This document shows positions 29,591 to 37,232 of a DNA stretch of 64,000 bases, in pieces. The stretch is from an uncultured Roseibium sp. (GTDB lineage: Bacteria > Pseudomonadota > Alphaproteobacteria > Rhizobiales > Stappiaceae). The position numbers and the translations under genes are program-made. The stretch lies in contig NZ_CANMFD010000001.1 in assembly GCF_947496995.1 (NCBI RefSeq), positions 1,856,692-1,920,691 of the forward strand, read 5' to 3'. The number at the start of each line of letters is the position of its first letter. Within the stretch, counting starts at the first letter, position 1. The notes beneath the pieces were generated by a model. It saw only the letters and a list, made by a program, of their open reading frames with translations. It searched no databases and was not told the DNA's origin.

Positions 29591-30130
29591 TCAGCTTTGC
29601 ATCACACGACAAAACTCGCGGAAGTTTCTTTGGAAGGACATTCGAGAGCTAGCTATAAAAGTGGCGTCCAAATTTGACTTGCCCAGTTCTTCGACAACGG
29701 TTCTGGCACTTTTCAAGAAGGTATCGATTTCGCCGTTTTTGATGTCCGCAAAATTGGCCCATTCGGCTTGCTTCCGCTTGGTGTTCACATGCGCGGTTAT
29801 ATTGTTACGGTATGTTGCGATCTTAGTCCTCAGATCAAGGCAATTTTTGCACTCAATTTTGGCCAAGGGCGAGACGATCATGTCCGGGTCGTTGATCGCA
29901 TGGTGCATCGAGTAAGAACGTTTTCCAGACTCCACAGAAGCATAACAAGCGGACATCAGGCTGTGGCTAAGCAGGGCCCTGATAGTGGTATAGCCGCTGT
30001 ACTCAGGACTGTTTTGTCGCTCTTCTGGCCAATCAGAGAATTTGTTATACGCAGCGATGTAAATGCGCCAGGAAGCGGTAGCCGTCGACACAACTTCATC
30101 CAACAACCAAATTTTATCGTTAGGTGACAT
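29591..30130 (-). CDS. HEPN-like hypothetical protein
   Basis: The 179-aa mostly helical protein (start ATG 30130, MSPNDKIWLLDE) contains RNNITAH near residue 125. This is an Rx(4-6)H motif typical of HEPN RNases, and is set in the AbiU2-like context 'L-R-T-K-I-A-T-Y-RNNITAH'. The preceding helix has two Cys (KNCLDLR). HEPN proteins are common in toxin-antitoxin and abortive infection systems. The family assignment is by motif only. Base use is AT-rich, unlike the core genes, so horizontal origin is likely. An in-frame Met at 30190 is less likely as start. Confidence 0.55.
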   Translation of the reverse strand: MSPNDKIWLLDEVVSTATASWRIYIAAYNKFSDWPEERQNSPEYSGYTTIRALLSHSLMSACYASVESGKRSYSMHHAINDPDMIVSPLAKIECKNCLDLRTKIATYRNNITAHVNTKRKQAEWANFADIKNGEIDTFLKSARTVVEELGKSNLDATFIASSRMSFQRNFREFCRVMQS

Positions 30131-30230
30131 TATGAACGCTTCCTTTTGCCGGCATCTCACAAGAGCTTGCATCAGATCAGATGTTGGCATCGGACGCCAA
30201 ATTTAGTTGAAGTCATACAACTCCGGCCCT

Positions 30231-30289
30231 GAGCGGGCATTCAGCCGTACACTTCTTGCGGGAGAGCAGCCTTCCGAGAGCGGGCATTC
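30231..30289. repeat. Short direct repeat upstream of retron
   Basis: GAGCGGGCATTC occurs at 30231-30242 and again at 30278-30289. It lies between the HEPN-like gene and the retron effector. It may be a decayed intergenic remnant; no function is claimed. Confidence 0.5.
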
Positions 30290-30378
30290 GCGCCCGGTGA
30301 GACACTTTTTCGACCAATCGGTGTCCTGCGGTCAAACCAAGCTTGAGTGTGAAGGAAGTTTATAGCTATTTTGTCTGT

Positions 30379-31227
30379 ATGTTAATTCAGCCCACCCTCC
30401 TCAATGACAAAGCACAAAAGGTCCAATCGAAGGTTTTCGTTTGCGGCCCCGGCCTCAATTCGGGGCGTGTGGACATAAGGAACTTAGCTCGAAAAGAGCT
30501 TGAAAAAATGCGAAATGTAACTGTCGTTTATGGAGAGGAGATCGAGAAAGAATATTTTTACTCAAGAAAAGGGATGGATTTGCAGACCTTGGAGGCACGG
30601 TTCGCGCATGACGTTGATTTTACCCTCCTCATACTCGAGTCTGCAGGATCAATAGCCGAACTCGGAACTTTTACGCAACTTCCGCACCTTCAGGATAGAC
30701 TTGTAGTATTGGTTCCTAATAACTTCTTTCGTGCGGAAAGTTATATTGCACGTGGGCCGTTGAGCCTGCTTTCAAAAAGAAGCCCTCAGAATGTGATCTA
30801 TTTCGATAGCTCGCGCCAGTCAGAAATGCTTGGTCGCGTTCTCTATCCACTTACTTTCTATAAATATGCGCATCATATATTGGGACCAGAATATCTTGCT
30901 AAAACGCGCATCACACGGATGAAGCAAGGCGCTATAATTCCTTATAGTGAGTATATTAATAATACACGAAATTCGTTCCATAAAGCTATAACGCTAATTG
31001 GAATTTTAGTTGGTGATCACCCAAGTTACTCTGAGCTATTGGTCCTTACTGGTTTGGGGCCAATGCAATTGAATGCGAGCCTGCATGCACTTTTACTTGA
31101 TGAAAAAGTCGTAAAAGTGTCGGCGGCAAAATACCATTCAGTTGAGGGTTACAGCGACGCAATACTAAAGCCCTTCAGCACGACCGCCATCAGCTTAGCG
31201 CGTGCAAAACTACTTGCTGCCGCTTGA
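30379..31227 (+). CDS. Retron effector, NDT-like (Eco1/Ec86-type) protein
   Basis: The 282-aa protein aligns by eye with the Ec86/Eco1 retron effector. The N-terminal nucleoside deoxyribosyltransferase-like fold has KVFVCGPG (residues 18-25), VVYGEEI, and the catalytic-Glu motif ESAGSIAELGTF (Glu94, as in ESPGSFTELGAF of Eco1). A helical/winged C-terminal region follows from about residue 190 (SYSELLVLTGLGPMQLNASLHALLLDEKVVKV). In Eco1 this protein depletes NAD+ on phage attack when released from the RT-msDNA complex. The ATG at 30379 is chosen; TTG 30343 is an alternative. The gene is AT-rich and lies directly upstream of msr-msd and the RT. Confidence 0.85.
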   Translation: MLIQPTLLNDKAQKVQSKVFVCGPGLNSGRVDIRNLARKELEKMRNVTVVYGEEIEKEYFYSRKGMDLQTLEARFAHDVDFTLLILESAGSIAELGTFTQLPHLQDRLVVLVPNNFFRAESYIARGPLSLLSKRSPQNVIYFDSSRQSEMLGRVLYPLTFYKYAHHILGPEYLAKTRITRMKQGAIIPYSEYINNTRNSFHKAITLIGILVGDHPSYSELLVLTGLGPMQLNASLHALLLDEKVVKVSAAKYHSVEGYSDAILKPFSTTAISLARAKLLAAA

Positions 31228-31258
31228 CCTTCCCCGCTCGTTATGATGGCATGGACAG

Positions 31259-31403
31259 ATATCCTAGCAAGTCCCTAATGGGAGACACAACGCATCGTTG
31301 TGAGCACGAAAAGTACGCAGAAGCCTTCATTCCAAACGAAGTCGTAGGCTCTTCGCCTAAGAAATCGTTTGAAATGAATCGAAACAGAGAAGAAGTAGGA
31401 TAT
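31259..31403 (+). ncRNA. Retron msr-msd non-coding RNA
   Basis: The element is bounded by an 8-bp inverted repeat: a1 ATATCCTA at 31259-31266 and a2 TAGGATAT at 31396-31403. Right after a1 comes the expected branching G (31267, in the TAGC context). The msr part holds a small hairpin TCCC-TAAT-GGGA (31272-31283) and a perfect 7-bp hairpin CACAACG-CAT-CGTTGTG (31286-31302). The msd part holds a long imperfect hairpin: 31326-31339 pairs with 31365-31378 (13 of 14), with an inner stem TAGGC-TCTTC-GCCTA (31345-31359). This is the template/primer layout of retrons. Confidence 0.85.
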
Positions 31404-32334
31404 GAGTGCTGCGGAGGATAGCTTAGATTTGGTGGGCATTTCCTCTTTTATAGGTTTTGCTCCGCAGCACATTTTTTATCTCGTTGAAAATCCAAACAAT
31501 TTTTATACTACAATTAGAATACCTAAAAACTCTAATCCACTCTCATTCAGAAATTTGGATATTCCTTACAGCGAACTAAAAGGTGTTCAGCGAGCAATAA
31601 ATCGAAAAATACTCCAAAAATATCCATTGAGCGAATGCGCTTATTCGTATGTTAGTGGTAAATCCATTTACCACGCGGCTAAAGAGTTCTGCGGTGGCAA
31701 GGCAGTCCTAAAATTGGACATTAAGGACTTTTTTCCCAGCATTACGGGACAGCGCGTTGTAGGTCTCTATAAGAGTTTAGGATTCAACGACAACGTCGCA
31801 TATATTTTGTCTCAATTGTCATTAAGGAATAACTGCATCGCGCAGGGAGCTCCGACTAGTCCCACCATATCAAATTTGATCATGAGGCGCTTTGATCGGC
31901 AAATGAAGAAGCTCGCGACCTCTTGGGAAATGAAATATCTACGCTACAGCGATGACGTGTTCTTTTATAAAGATAAAAATTTCAATCACCCTAAACTGGC
32001 GCAGCTTGCGACCTTGATTATCGAACACAATGGTTTTGCAGTAAATATTGCAAAAACTCGATTCCATCCGCGTGGGGTGCCTAGATTAACACTTGGATTG
32101 CTGACTCATGGGGACAAACCAAGAATTCCCGGTCCTGCCCGAAAGGAGTATCGAGCCGCATTTCATAGAGCGTCGCGTGATTTCGAATGGGCATACGCAA
32201 ACGAAGCCCGGTTAAAGGGAATTCTTGAGTGGTACAAAAGCGTTCACGGTAAGGACGACGCCTTCAATCAGTACAGAGCTATACATAAAAACATTAGCAG
32301 TCTCAAAATTCATACTTCTTATCGCAGCCAGTAA
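31402..32334 (+). CDS. Retron-type reverse transcriptase
   Basis: This is a 310-aa retron RT. Motif A is LDIKDFFPSI (residues 105-114), motif B' QGAPTSP (148-154) and the catalytic box YSDD (182-185), where most retrons have YADD. The region that reads VTG in many retrons is LTLGLL here (229-234). A C-terminal basic segment (PGPARKEYRAAFHRASRDF) is suited to msr recognition. It copies msd into msDNA linked to the branching G. The start codon lies within the a2 repeat of the RNA. The gene is AT-rich like the effector. Confidence 0.92.
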   Translation: MSAAEDSLDLVGISSFIGFAPQHIFYLVENPNNFYTTIRIPKNSNPLSFRNLDIPYSELKGVQRAINRKILQKYPLSECAYSYVSGKSIYHAAKEFCGGKAVLKLDIKDFFPSITGQRVVGLYKSLGFNDNVAYILSQLSLRNNCIAQGAPTSPTISNLIMRRFDRQMKKLATSWEMKYLRYSDDVFFYKDKNFNHPKLAQLATLIIEHNGFAVNIAKTRFHPRGVPRLTLGLLTHGDKPRIPGPARKEYRAAFHRASRDFEWAYANEARLKGILEWYKSVHGKDDAFNQYRAIHKNISSLKIHTSYRSQ

Positions 32335-32666
32335 ACCGCGACGACGATTTAGCGTCAATGACCGCTCCTTCTCATTCCACACAGATTTTATGCTCTTGCA
32401 GCAAACGCCCGCTTCCCGCCCAAACTGTGAATTCACTGCGTCGCGATGAACGTCGGCTTCAAGGGTCGAGACGAATATGGACGAGCGACTGAATTTGAAG
32501 CGCAATGCGGACATCTCGGCACTGAGATCTGCTTGACCTGAATTTGGCCGGTTTTGAATAAAAACTGAATGCCAACCGAAGTTGCGCGTTACAGCGCTAC
32601 ATGACGACAAGGGGTCTTCACGGGCAATACCGATGTCGGTGACATGATGGAAAAATCTGGATTGTT
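32335..32666. other. 332-bp gap between retron and attachment site
   Basis: No gene is visible. The sequence is of mixed composition without clear ORF, tRNA or insertion-sequence end. It is presumably chromosomal DNA next to the tRNA-Pro locus. Confidence 0.5.
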
Positions 32667-32713
32667 TGGTCGGGCAGGCCGGATTTGAACCGACGACCCC
32701 TTCACCCCCAGTG
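32667..32713 (-). tRNA. Displaced 3' fragment of tRNA-Pro(GGG), prophage attachment site
   Basis: Read on the minus strand it gives the 3' half of a tRNA: the anticodon-loop part CTGGGGG (anticodon GGG) with the 3' anticodon-stem strand TGAAG, a T-arm with loop TTCAAAT (stem GTCGG/CCGGC, at 32678-32694), acceptor strand CTGCCCG, discriminator A and encoded CCA. The 5' half is absent; sequence after 32713 does not continue the anticodon stem. This is the pattern left when an element integrates into the 3' part of a tRNA gene and the intact gene is rebuilt at the other end, which would be beyond 64000. Confidence 0.75.
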
Positions 32714-32902
32714 GGTGGGGCGTAGCCAGAAATGGCAGAAAACAGCCGTTTTTGTTTTTGAAAGTTCTAGAAATGTTCCGGTCTGTTCGCGGGTTTCATT
32801 GCAGTTTCATTGCGTCGGTACGGAAGTTGTCACTTGGGTTTTCGCTAGACTGTCTAGTTGAGTATTCGTGCCGGATATTTCGAGTATTCGCAGATCAGGT
32901 AC
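32714..32902. other. Prophage left-end non-coding region with small repeats
   Basis: Between the tRNA fragment and the insertion sequence lie repeated TTTCATTGC (two copies near 32800), repeated GAGTATTCG (two copies near 32860 and 32882) and a palindrome CTAGACTGTCTAG (32845-32857). Such repeats near an attachment core could be integrase arm sites; this is inference. Confidence 0.4.
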
Positions 32903-32904
32903 TA

Positions 32905-33958
32905 GAGCATTTCCCACTTACTCCGGTTCATATCCGGCCGCAGCGAAGTAGTTTCTCGCCTCTGCGGGCGTGACTGCATCTATCGCAGACGCGGTTGCCG
33001 CCCATAGATCCTCGACGGTTCTGGCGGCGGCTTTTTTCAGGAGGGCCTTGATCTTCGAGAAAGCCATCTCGATCGGATTGAAGTCGGGGCTGTACGGCGG
33101 CAGGAAGAACAACCGCGCGCCTGTGACTTCGATAGCGTGGCGGATCGCGACGGGTTTGTGGGCAGGCAGGTTGTCCATGACAACGATGTCCCCCGGCGTC
33201 AACGTCGGAGCCAGGACCTGCTCGACATAAGCCAGGAATGCAGTGCCATTCATAGCGCCTCCCAGCGTCATGGGCGCTGTGATCCCCGACAACCGCAAAG
33301 CGCCAACGAATGTCGTCGTCTTCCAGTGTCCATGCGGAACCGGTGCGCGACAACGTTCACCGCGCGGCGAACGCCCGCGAATTCGAGCCATCTTGGTGGA
33401 GACGCCGGTCTCGTCGATGAACACCAGACGCTCTGGGTCGAGATCGGGCTGGGCCTCGAACCAACTCTCCCGCCGGAGTTTCACATCGGCGCGTTCCTGT
33501 TCGCTGGCGTGCGCAGTCTTTTTTTGAACGTGATGGCGTTGCGGGCCAGGAAGCGATCAACAGAACTGGTTGATGTTCTCAGACCGAATATCTCGTGCAG
33601 ATGGTCCACGATTTCCGCGAGAGTGATATCGGGCCTCGCCTCCACCAGCTCAAGAATCTCATCGCGAAATGCCTCGAGCGGACTGCGCGGCGAACGAGGT
33701 CCCATCTTCTCGGGTTCGATGCGGCCGGTTCGTCGATACCGTTCCACCCAGCGGATTGCCGTTGCTTCCCCAACTCCAAACCGCTCTGCCGCCGCCCGAC
33801 GGGACATTCCACTTTCAACGGCACCAATCAAACGCTTGCGTAAGTCAATCGATAAAGGTCGCGTCATGAAGGCTGGCCTCCTTGTCCAGCCCTCAGTTTG
33901 AATCACAATTCGTGATCAAACGGAATCCAAGACGATTCAGACTTCTCGGGAAATGCTC
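32905..33958 (-). mobile_element. IS630-family insertion sequence
   Basis: The element is about 1.05 kb, with terminal inverted repeats GAGCATTTCCC at the left (32905-32915) and its complement at the right (33948-33958). Both ends are flanked by TA (32903-32904 and 33959-33960), the target dinucleotide that IS630 elements duplicate. The ends look intact. It carries one transposase gene in two frames on the minus strand and is inserted between the attachment site and the prophage's first gene. Confidence 0.9.
32918..33867 (-). CDS. IS630 transposase, made by -1 frameshift
   Basis: The first frame (33867 to 33481) encodes the helix-turn-helix part ([26 protein letters not shown]). The second (33484 to 32918) encodes the DDE catalytic part with [16 protein letters not shown] and [22 protein letters not shown] run of seven A (minus strand; 33519-33525) after TTC allows a -1 shift that restores the typical reading [21 protein letters not shown]. 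Both frames end or begin near 33481 with an ATGA overlap. The shift may be programmed or, less likely, a mutation. Confidence 0.85.
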
Positions 33959-33968
33959 TAGCAGGTCG

Positions 33969-35003
33969 CTACAGGTTATAAAAATCTGGCTCTGGAACTA
34001 CCGGAAGGTCGGGCACTGGCTCTGGAACTACCGGAAGGTCGGGCACTGGCTCTGGAACTACCGGAAGGTCTGGCACTGGCTCTGGAACTACCGGAAGGTC
34101 GGGCGTAAGTTCCGGAGTTATGGGGAGTTCAGGCGTGATTTCTGGAACAATCGGCACGCCATTCGCTTTCTCAGAACTATGTACCCCTAGACCCGCAACT
34201 ATCACGAATAGCACACCAGTCACTAAACTTGCGACGATCCCAATAGATCGAACTGGTCGGCTTTCAATTGGCAAGGCGTATTGCAAGAAAATTAACAGAG
34301 GACGAGACTGCGAAGCTGCTCGCAGTAGTGTCACTCCAATAAAATAGAACCATAGCCAAAGTGATGGCACTAATGCGCTAATCACCATAGCCTGCAAGGC
34401 TGGGTTAGTCTTAAACCAGAACAAAACAAGATAATGAGGTACGAGATGCGGCGGATCTTGAAGAAGAGATAAAGCAAATGAAAAAATTATCACAAACAGT
34501 AGTGCCGATAGCATAAAGTCAATAAATAAATAAATAGTTGAAATTAATATATATTTAGAACCTGAAAGTATTTTCAGAAATATTCGAGTCTGCCATAGTG
34601 ATAAGTAGTCGCCAAATAGATTTATGGGGATGCCGAATAATAAGGAAATTGAGATAGCTATATAGAAGTCATCTTCTTCTATGCCTCCGACGTCAGCTCC
34701 AAATAGAGAAATAATCGTATAAAGGCAAGCAAGGTAGAAAAAAGTTGAAAATAGTATTGAGTTTAAAATACATTTCCAGCTTAGGTGGCGTGATCCAAAT
34801 ATTTTCTCAAAAACTTTTACGTATATTTTTGTCCAGCTATTGGAGTCAGATGGTGCTTTTAAGCAAAGTAGAGCAAGCGCAATGTCGTCTTTGAATTCTG
34901 TTGAAAATAAGTCATCACCTTTCCAGAACAAGGCGATAACTGAAAGAACAATTGCGCTTGCTACGCCAGAGAAGCCTAGGAAATTTGCAAGTTCACTTAG
35001 CAT
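33969..35003 (-). CDS. Multi-pass membrane protein with Pro-rich repeat tail
   Basis: The 344-aa protein has about seven or eight hydrophobic segments: an N-terminal one, a central block (residues about 80-230), and one near 265 (GIVASLVTGVLFVIVAGL). The C-terminal tail of about 70 residues is made of repeats of VPEPVPDLPV encoded by a 30-bp tandem repeat. The AT-rich base use of the membrane part marks it as acquired. No family is recognised. It lies between the insertion sequence and the integrase, so it may be prophage cargo; an envelope or superinfection role is only a guess. Confidence 0.75.
   Translation of the reverse strand: MLSELANFLGFSGVASAIVLSVIALFWKGDDLFSTEFKDDIALALLCLKAPSDSNSWTKIYVKVFEKIFGSRHLSWKCILNSILFSTFFYLACLYTIISLFGADVGGIEEDDFYIAISISLLFGIPINLFGDYLSLWQTRIFLKILSGSKYILISTIYLFIDFMLSALLFVIIFSFALSLLQDPPHLVPHYLVLFWFKTNPALQAMVISALVPSLWLWFYFIGVTLLRAASQSRPLLIFLQYALPIESRPVRSIGIVASLVTGVLFVIVAGLGVHSSEKANGVPIVPEITPELPITPELTPDLPVVPEPVPDLPVVPEPVPDLPVVPEPVPDLPVVPEPDFYNL
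33991..34110. repeat. Four tandem 30-bp repeats
   Basis: Units begin at 33991, 34021, 34051 and 34081 and are nearly identical: one base differs in the third, and the fourth diverges at its end. They encode the Pro-rich tail of the membrane protein. Copy number may vary by slippage. Confidence 0.95.
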
Positions 35004-35124
35004 TTACTCTGACCTCATTGTAGCAATATTCAATTTTGAGGAGTTTACTTTCCGGGAATCCAATATTCTATCTTTATGATGTCTCTAGACAGCGTGCTGC
35101 TATTGGTTTCAGGATCCACACTTA

Positions 35125-36222
35125 TCAAGATTTTGAAAAAATTCCCAAATTTTGCGTTGGCCTACGACCAATCGCTGCCGCCGCAGATTTTTGGTGCGCC
35201 GGATTCAGGTGACCATAGACCTCAAGTAACATCTTCAATGACATGCCCAGAAAGTCTGCCAGAGCTTGAAGTTCCTGTGTTGATTCAACGTTCTGAATGC
35301 CCCAACTCGCAGCTGTGTGGCGTAACGTATGCGGGACTACCTCGGCGCCGAGTTGAGCGTCGGCCCGGCTGTTGCGCCATGCCCGTTTGACCGAAGTCAC
35401 AGACTCGCCCTCATAGTGGATGACCCAGGGGAGGTTGGCGTCCAGGCGCTTCCAACGCTTCAAATGCGGCAGCAGTCTATCGGAGATGTGGACGCTCGGG
35501 CGTCGCTTCGTCGTGCTGGTTTCCTCCCAGCCTTTCCGATACATCACGCCTTCGTCCAGATCGAAATAGCCGCTTGCCGGGTTCGGGTACCATTGCATGC
35601 GCTTGATCGCGTCGATTCTTGTGCCGGTGTAGATACCGATCAGGATGATGCGGGCAATGTGGTGATTGCCTCTGCGCCTTGCGGCATGAACGAATGCGGC
35701 GGCTTCTGATCTGGTCAGCCAGCGCAAACGCGATTCGCCGGCGCGGGGAAACTCCATCCGGCAGACGAACGGCACTTCCCGGTCTTCAACGTACATGTTG
35801 ATTGCGCTTTGTAGCGCCTTGAGTTCGCGGCGGACAGTTCCGGGCTTTACGCCTGTCGCGAACCGCTCGGTTGCGTATCGCTTGCTGTTTGAGCGGGCGA
35901 CATCGCTTAGAAAGAGCTCCCCCCAAAAAGGAACAAGGGCTTTCAGGATGTAGCCCTCGTTTTTTGGGTTGGCCAAAGTCGGAATGTGATGAGTGGCGTA
36001 GAAGTTCAGCGCGTCCGCGACTGGGATAGTTCGAGGATCGAGGCTGTTGGTTGGTTGGTATTTTTGCGCGAGGTAGGCTTGGAGCTGCTGTTCAGCCCCT
36101 GCAGTGTCTTCATAAGCGCAGCCTGTGCGAACTTGCTTTGATCCGTCGAGGATGAGCCATTGACCGGTGCCGCTTCTTTCTTTGCGGAACCAGAGTCTTG
36201 GGGCTTTTCTTGGACGCGGCAT
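35125..36222 (-). CDS. int: Phage tyrosine-family integrase
   Basis: The 365-aa site-specific recombinase has an N-terminal AT-binding/core region (about 70-165) and a catalytic domain with Arg202 (YTGTRIDAI), the HTLRH box (residues 298-302) and the nucleophile Tyr336 (EVYGHLNP). It would integrate the prophage at the tRNA-Pro site. The start at 36222 (MPRPRKAPRLW) is the family-like N-terminus; the extension to 36393 overlaps other genes in full. Its first 217 bases overlap the excisionase-like gene in another frame. Confidence 0.93.
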   Translation of the reverse strand: MPRPRKAPRLWFRKERSGTGQWLILDGSKQVRTGCAYEDTAGAEQQLQAYLAQKYQPTNSLDPRTIPVADALNFYATHHIPTLANPKNEGYILKALVPFWGELFLSDVARSNSKRYATERFATGVKPGTVRRELKALQSAINMYVEDREVPFVCRMEFPRAGESRLRWLTRSEAAAFVHAARRRGNHHIARIILIGIYTGTRIDAIKRMQWYPNPASGYFDLDEGVMYRKGWEETSTTKRRPSVHISDRLLPHLKRWKRLDANLPWVIHYEGESVTSVKRAWRNSRADAQLGAEVVPHTLRHTAASWGIQNVESTQELQALADFLGMSLKMLLEVYGHLNPAHQKSAAAAIGRRPTQNLGIFSKS

Positions 36223-36410
36223 TGCTCTCTCATTTCGCGAATTGCTTTGGGTGTAGTGAAATACGCGCGGCCGATTTTTTCCAGCACAAGTTTTCCACGC
36301 TCTGCCTCTGCCTTCAGAGTTGCGGGCTTGATGGCCCCGCGAAACAGCACCTTGCAGGCCTCTGCAAGCGTGATTGGAGTGTCTTCGTCCCAATTTTCCG
36401 GTAGAGCCAT
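36006..36410 (-). CDS. Excisionase-like DNA-binding protein
   Basis: The 134-aa protein has a winged-HTH N-terminus (TPITLAEACKVLFRGAIKPATLKAEAERGKLVLEKIGRAYFTT), as in phage Xis/AlpA-like proteins, and a low-complexity Ser/Lys/Gln tail. The tail is encoded within the 5' end of the integrase gene in another frame, an overlap of 217 bases. It starts at the stop of the upstream gene (ATGA-type junction at 36410). It likely directs excision and limits integrase. Confidence 0.75.
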   Translation of the reverse strand: MALPENWDEDTPITLAEACKVLFRGAIKPATLKAEAERGKLVLEKIGRAYFTTPKAIREMREQCRVQEKPQDSGSAKKEAAPVNGSSSTDQSKFAQAALMKTLQGLNSSSKPTSRKNTNQPTASILELSQSRTR

Positions 36411-36655
36411 TAGTCAGTTTCTCTAAGTGCTAGATCGATACCTTCGTTGAAGGAAGCGGCAAGGCGTTGAGCAAGGAGTGGATCTGTCTTCAGCGCACGC
36501 TTGATGGCAGTCCTGGCACACACAATAAGTGCACCTTGAAAGACTGCCCGACGTTCGGATGTGTCCAAGACCATTGTGGCGAGATCCAATTGATCGATCA
36601 TTTTTGCGGCTAGGTGCTCGCACTTTGGAAGGAACTGCATCTCTTGATCGTTCAT
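36410..36655 (-). CDS. Hypothetical phage protein
   Basis: This is an 81-aa, acidic, helical small protein (MNDQEMQFLPKCEHLAAKMIDQLDLATMVLDTSERRAVF in part). No family is recognised. It is tightly packed in the leftward early operon, overlapping both neighbours by a few bases, which supports it being real. Confidence 0.65.
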   Translation of the reverse strand: MNDQEMQFLPKCEHLAAKMIDQLDLATMVLDTSERRAVFQGALIVCARTAIKRALKTDPLLAQRLAASFNEGIDLALRETD

Positions 36656-37050
36656 TTGGTTTCATTCCTAGCTTTCATGATAATGGCGCGCCCCGCCTCG
36701 ATGTCTCCGGAGACGGCATAGAGCTGAATGGCAACCTCAAGCGGGTCGATCCCAACGCTCTGCCAATACGCCTGTTCGTTCATGCTGTGCTGGAGGCGGT
36801 GTTCCTCTGGCGTCAATGGCACCGTCCACGCATCATCCGGTTTCACCCCTTTACCTGTTCTCGGCTTGCGGTGGCGCGGATCGCCGTAGCGGACGTGGCA
36901 GGCCTCACAGCCCTGAATGCCTGATATCAGGCTCGGCAGTTGCCGGATGAAGGCCAGATGCTCTTCATCTTTGATTCGTTTGTGGACCTTGCCGCTCGGG
37001 TCCAGCGTGAACGCTGTCCGGGCATGGGGATTGAAGAACTGGAACCCCAT
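36652..37050 (-). CDS. DUF968-like (lambda Orf/HNH-type) recombination protein
   Basis: The 132-aa protein has a Cys/His cluster (GCEACHVRYGDPRHRKP, residues 47-62, and LTPEEHRLQHSMNEQAYW) that resembles the DUF968/Orf family near phage recombinases. Those proteins help load recombinase or act as nucleases. ATG 37050 starts this conserved part, and the long upstream frame is non-coding. It is adjacent to the RecT/RecE genes. Confidence 0.72.
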   Translation of the reverse strand: MGFQFFNPHARTAFTLDPSGKVHKRIKDEEHLAFIRQLPSLISGIQGCEACHVRYGDPRHRKPRTGKGVKPDDAWTVPLTPEEHRLQHSMNEQAYWQSVGIDPLEVAIQLYAVSGDIEAGRAIIMKARNETK

Positions 37051-37232
37051 CAGGCTTGCTTTCCCTTCAATGCATCGATGCGGGGCAGGGTGATTGTAAC
37101 CCGCTGTCCGCCTTGCGGGTTCTTCCACGAGGCCTTTTTGCAGCGGTGGTCGAGAGCCGTTCTTGTCTCGGTCTTGATCACGATGGGGCGGGAGCGCTTG
37201 GTGCCAGGGCACAGAACGATGTCGTGATTCAT
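37050..37232 (-). CDS. Small hypothetical phage protein
   Basis: This is a 60-aa basic protein (MNHDIVLCPGTKRSRPIVIKT...). Its TGA/ATG junctions overlap both neighbours by a few bases, so it fits the operon. No family is recognised. Confidence 0.6.
   Translation of the reverse strand: MNHDIVLCPGTKRSRPIVIKTETRTALDHRCKKASWKNPQGGQRVTITLPRIDALKGKQA

Noticed and set aside
31402-32334. Reading the RT as part of a diversity-generating retroelement or group II intron
   Set aside because: No template/variable repeats, accessory Avd gene, intron domain V or maturase region is seen, while msr-msd and an NDT effector are present.
33991-34110. Four regular 30-bp repeats that could be taken for a CRISPR array
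   Set aside because: The units are directly adjacent with no spacers, and they encode an in-frame protein repeat.
33882-34190. Plus-strand frame reading WNYRKVGHWLWNYRKVGHW
   Set aside because: It is the antisense reading of the repeats in the membrane protein gene; repeats without stops open both strands.
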